The notes under the pieces: generated by a model
Databases searched by the model: none
Seen by the model: the letters and a program-made list of their open reading frames with translations, nothing else
What the model was told of the DNA's origin: nothing
Made by a program: the position numbers and the translations under genes
Shown here: positions 62,351 through 64,000 of the stretch, in pieces
Numbering within the stretch: the first letter of the stretch is position 1
How the letters are laid out: every line of letters starts with the position of its first letter
Assembly: GCF_013423785.1 (NCBI RefSeq)
Contig: NZ_CP058952.1
Location: 3,499,665-3,563,664, forward strand
From: Chitinibacter fontanus
GTDB lineage: Bacteria > Pseudomonadota > Gammaproteobacteria > Burkholderiales > Chitinibacteraceae
Reading direction: 5' to 3'
Length of the DNA: 64,000 nucleotides

Positions 62351-62552
62351 TTGATATAAGTCAGCTTTCGAGGCATGTTGTCAGCTTAAAACGCACTACA
62401 TTTCCAGCGACAAACTTGAAATTACCCAGTCAGATCAATGAGATTATTCCTTAGTCATAACGCTATGATATTCCTTGTTTGCACAAGATGAAATGCAATT
62501 CTAAGCATTCGCTCAGGTAAATATTAACAGCCAAAATTTCGATCTAAATCAA
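62351..62552 (-). promoter_or_regulatory. FNR/ANR-like boxes upstream of pflB
   Basis: TTGAT-N4-GTCAG at 62351-62364 (one half site perfect) and TCGAT-N4-ATCAA at 62539-62552 (9 of 10 consensus positions). They lie about 150 and 340 bp upstream of pflB in a 360-bp gap without a larger gene. Oxygen-responsive control of pflB is well known in other bacteria and is inferred here. The rest of the gap shows no further signal I can name. Confidence 0.55.
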
Positions 62553-62564
62553 GGCATGTAAGAC

Positions 62565-62723
62565 TCAGTCATCCATATCCTGATGCTCGAACAAACCGCC
62601 TCCAATATGAACGATCGGATCGTTCGTATGCAGCTGGTTGTATAAGGCCTCTAATTGCTCTGGTGGCAACAGTGCCAGCAATCGGGCTATTTCGACACTA
62701 ACTTGCTGGATATTCATGGACAT
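62565..62723 (-). CDS. 52-residue protein with strong ribosome site
   Basis: The frame starts MSMNIQQVSVEIARLLALLP and continues PEQLEALYNQLHTNDPIVHI, ending acidic (EHQDMDD). AAGGAGG stands seven bases before the ATG, a near-perfect Shine-Dalgarno, which makes translation likely despite the small size. The protein is helical and amphipathic without Cys or membrane span. It is 24 bp after vanZ and upstream of pflB on the same strand. No family was recognised. Confidence 0.65.
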   Translation of the reverse strand: MSMNIQQVSVEIARLLALLPPEQLEALYNQLHTNDPIVHIGGGLFEHQDMDD

Positions 62724-62747
62724 AATGACCTCCTTGGCGTGGAATCA

Positions 62748-63101
62748 TTATAGAAACTGAATTTTTCTCCAAACCAAAAATCGACAAATGAGCAGACCAA
62801 TGACAGCGCCAAGCGCATTGGCCAACATATCGCCAATGTCGAATGTGCGCCAAGGGGTAAATGACTGTGCAATCTCAACCCCCACCCCCATCAGGGCGGC
62901 AAAAAACCACACCAAGGCATAGCGTTGCGCAACTCGAAAGGCCAAGCAAGCGAGCACCGCATAACCGAAAAAATGTTGTACTTTATCGCCATTCTCAACG
63001 ACTGCAGGTGGCGGCGAAGGCATTAATGAACCAATCCAGATGGCCAAGGCCCAAACCACTAAACAAGCCAGCTTGACCTGCTGTTGATTAAACCACTTCA
63101 T
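62748..63101 (-). CDS. VanZ-family membrane protein
   Basis: The 117-residue protein has four hydrophobic segments and the VanZ-like pattern WIGSLMPSPPP, NGDKVQHFFGYAVLACLAF, and GVGVEIAQSFTPWRTFDIGD with a C-terminal MLANALGAVIGLLI. The DKxxHFxxY and E-Q-x5-R-x3-D residues are conserved in this family. VanZ homologues affect teicoplanin susceptibility in Gram-positives; in Gram-negatives the role is unknown. It overlaps smr by four bases. Confidence 0.85.
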   Translation of the reverse strand: MKWFNQQQVKLACLVVWALAIWIGSLMPSPPPAVVENGDKVQHFFGYAVLACLAFRVAQRYALVWFFAALMGVGVEIAQSFTPWRTFDIGDMLANALGAVIGLLICRFLVWRKIQFL

Positions 63102-63721
63102 CGTCGCCCCCTATCTACTCGCAACAATACCAATACCGCCCCAGCACAACCTTGCGATGGTTTGGCTTGGACAAAAGCCAATACTTCATCACGCTGAACC
63201 AGCCAGTTTTTAAGTTTCAACTTTAAAATTGGAAAGCCGTCTTTTGAACTTAAGCCCTTGCCATGAATGATTCGTACGCAGCGATATTTGCGAGCTTGGC
63301 TTTGCACTAAAAAATGTGCCACTTGCTGACGGGCAGAATCGACCGTTTCACCATGCAAATCCAACTCACCATCAATGGCGAACTCTCCTTTTTTTAGCCT
63401 CTTAAGTTGCTCAAGGCGCATACCTGGCCTGCTAAAATGCAATTGTTCGCCCTCGGCAAGCTCGTCCCAAGGCCAGAAATCCGTCATATCCGCATACACA
63501 GAGCCATCTTCAATTCGCTGCTGCCGAGGCCAAGGACTTACTGGCTGAGGGGGATGCGCAAATTGCTGAATAGTTAGGGGCTTAACATCCGCCATAGCAC
63601 GCAGAAATAACTCTTTATCACTGGGCACAACCAGTTGGACTCGTGGTTTCTTGGCCGCAACAGCATCCTGTCGCAGCGATTTGCGCAATTGTTTTAATTG
63701 CTGCAGTGTTTTCTTATCCAT
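63098..63721 (-). CDS. Smr-domain protein
   Basis: The 207-residue protein has a basic N-terminus (MDKKTLQQLKQLRKSLRQDA) and a C-terminal Smr domain with ELDLHGETVDSARQQVAHFL (about 124-143), VRIIHGKGLSSKDG, and CAGAVLVLLRVD. This is the stand-alone YdaL/SmrA/SmrB arrangement. SmrB in E. coli cuts mRNA at collided ribosomes and has this LDLHG and HGKG pair. An ATG at 63721 is used; a TTG two codons earlier is possible. It is divergent from the Hsp15-like gene. Confidence 0.87.
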   Translation of the reverse strand: MDKKTLQQLKQLRKSLRQDAVAAKKPRVQLVVPSDKELFLRAMADVKPLTIQQFAHPPQPVSPWPRQQRIEDGSVYADMTDFWPWDELAEGEQLHFSRPGMRLEQLKRLKKGEFAIDGELDLHGETVDSARQQVAHFLVQSQARKYRCVRIIHGKGLSSKDGFPILKLKLKNWLVQRDEVLAFVQAKPSQGCAGAVLVLLRVDRGRR

Positions 63722-63775
63722 GTGCAATCAAAGACAGATATATATAATGGTTTTATTGCGAAAAGGAATTATGCG

Positions 63776-64000
63776 TTGCAAGACAAAATTCGATTAGATA
63801 AATGGCTGTGGGCTGCGCGCTTTTTTAAAACACGTGCAATCGCTGTAGCGGCTATTGATGCTGGGCATATTAACCTGAATGGTGAGCGGGCAAAACCTGC
63901 TCGCATATTAAAATTAGGCGACCAGCTAAAAATTCACGCTCCACATGGCAATTTTGAAGTTGAAGTCTGCGGGCTATCAGATCAGCGCCGCACGGCCGAA
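63776..64000 (+). CDS. hslR: Hsp15-like S4-domain RNA-binding protein (partial)
   Basis: The gene runs off the right edge; 75 codons are seen. The protein starts QDKIRLDKWLWAARFFKTRA after the initiator and carries INLNGERAKPARILKLGDQL, the S4 RNA-binding domain of heat-shock protein 15. Hsp15 recycles 50S subunits that carry a stalled peptidyl-tRNA. The in-frame start is a TTG with AAGGA nine bases upstream. The ATG five bases earlier is in another frame that stops after eight codons. Confidence 0.88.
   Translation, partial: MQDKIRLDKWLWAARFFKTRAIAVAAIDAGHINLNGERAKPARILKLGDQLKIHAPHGNFEVEVCGLSDQRRTAE

Noticed and set aside
1..64000. CRISPR arrays, rRNA, tRNA genes and complete insertion sequences
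   Set aside because: Looked for by eye; no regularly spaced repeats, no cloverleaf-like sequence with conserved T-loop, and no transposase were recognised.

Overview
The window looks like a chromosome segment of a facultatively anaerobic betaproteobacterium, probably of the Neisseriales (a Chitinibacter/Deefgea/Iodobacter-like relative). This is inferred from the rpoS-nlpD-pcm-surE cluster, DapC/DapD, class I fumarase and a Neisseria-type filamentous prophage. No rRNA or tRNA gene was seen, so the assignment is tentative. A complete dif-like site at 17469-17496, gene strands that mostly point towards it from both sides, and four consistently oriented KOPS-like octamers indicate that the window spans the replication terminus.

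Layout. 1-8474: a sulfur-scavenging region with a sulfate-binding protein (cut by the window edge), SsuE-like flavin reductase, SsuF-like molbindin, an SfnR-like sigma-54 activator, aldo/keto reductase, MFS exporter, nitroreductase and an NtaA/SnaA/DszA-type monooxygenase. The monooxygenase has a textbook -24/-12 promoter. 8475-9561: gene-poor DNA with debris of an older related phage. 9562-17496: an intact-looking filamentous prophage (repressor, Rep, ssDNA-binding protein, small membrane proteins, major coat, TspB-like adhesin, pVI-like, Zot, a second regulator) inserted by the host Xer system at dif. 17498-20363: adhE. 20512-30712: aspartic protease, ABC-F protein, pgpA-thiL-nusB-ribH-ribB-ribE-(Zn ribbon)-ribD-nrdR, glyA. 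30809-36797: CorA-like protein, purine salvage (hpt, apt, permease), a yybP-ykoY manganese riboswitch with a TMEM165/MntX-type exporter, phosphatase, AT-hook protein. 36967-43698: rlmG, a second AT-hook protein, dusC, a LexA-type repressor with its own operators, queF, msrA, dapC, dapD. 43805-49475: rpoS, nlpD, pcm, surE, an EamA transporter and a Rieske oxygenase. 49769-58491: fumarase, NUDIX, trhP with an attenuator-like leader, a two-component system, hemH and pgk. 58643-64000: pflA, a 61-residue stand-alone glycyl-radical protein, pflB, a 52-residue gene, vanZ, smr and the start of an Hsp15-type gene.

Most notable observation: the prophage repressor gene runs across the attachment site. 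In the integrated form it ends after 10 chromosome-encoded residues. Rejoining the prophage ends in silico restores an in-frame 26-residue tail that now lies 8 kb away at the other end. A second copy of that tail, differing mostly at synonymous positions, survives in the debris at 8711-8788. This has the architecture of an integration-dependent repressor switch. Other notable items are the minimal glycyl-radical protein next to pflB, two GAAC-N4-GTTC operators in the lexA-like promoter, and the sigma-54/inverted-repeat control region of the monooxygenase.
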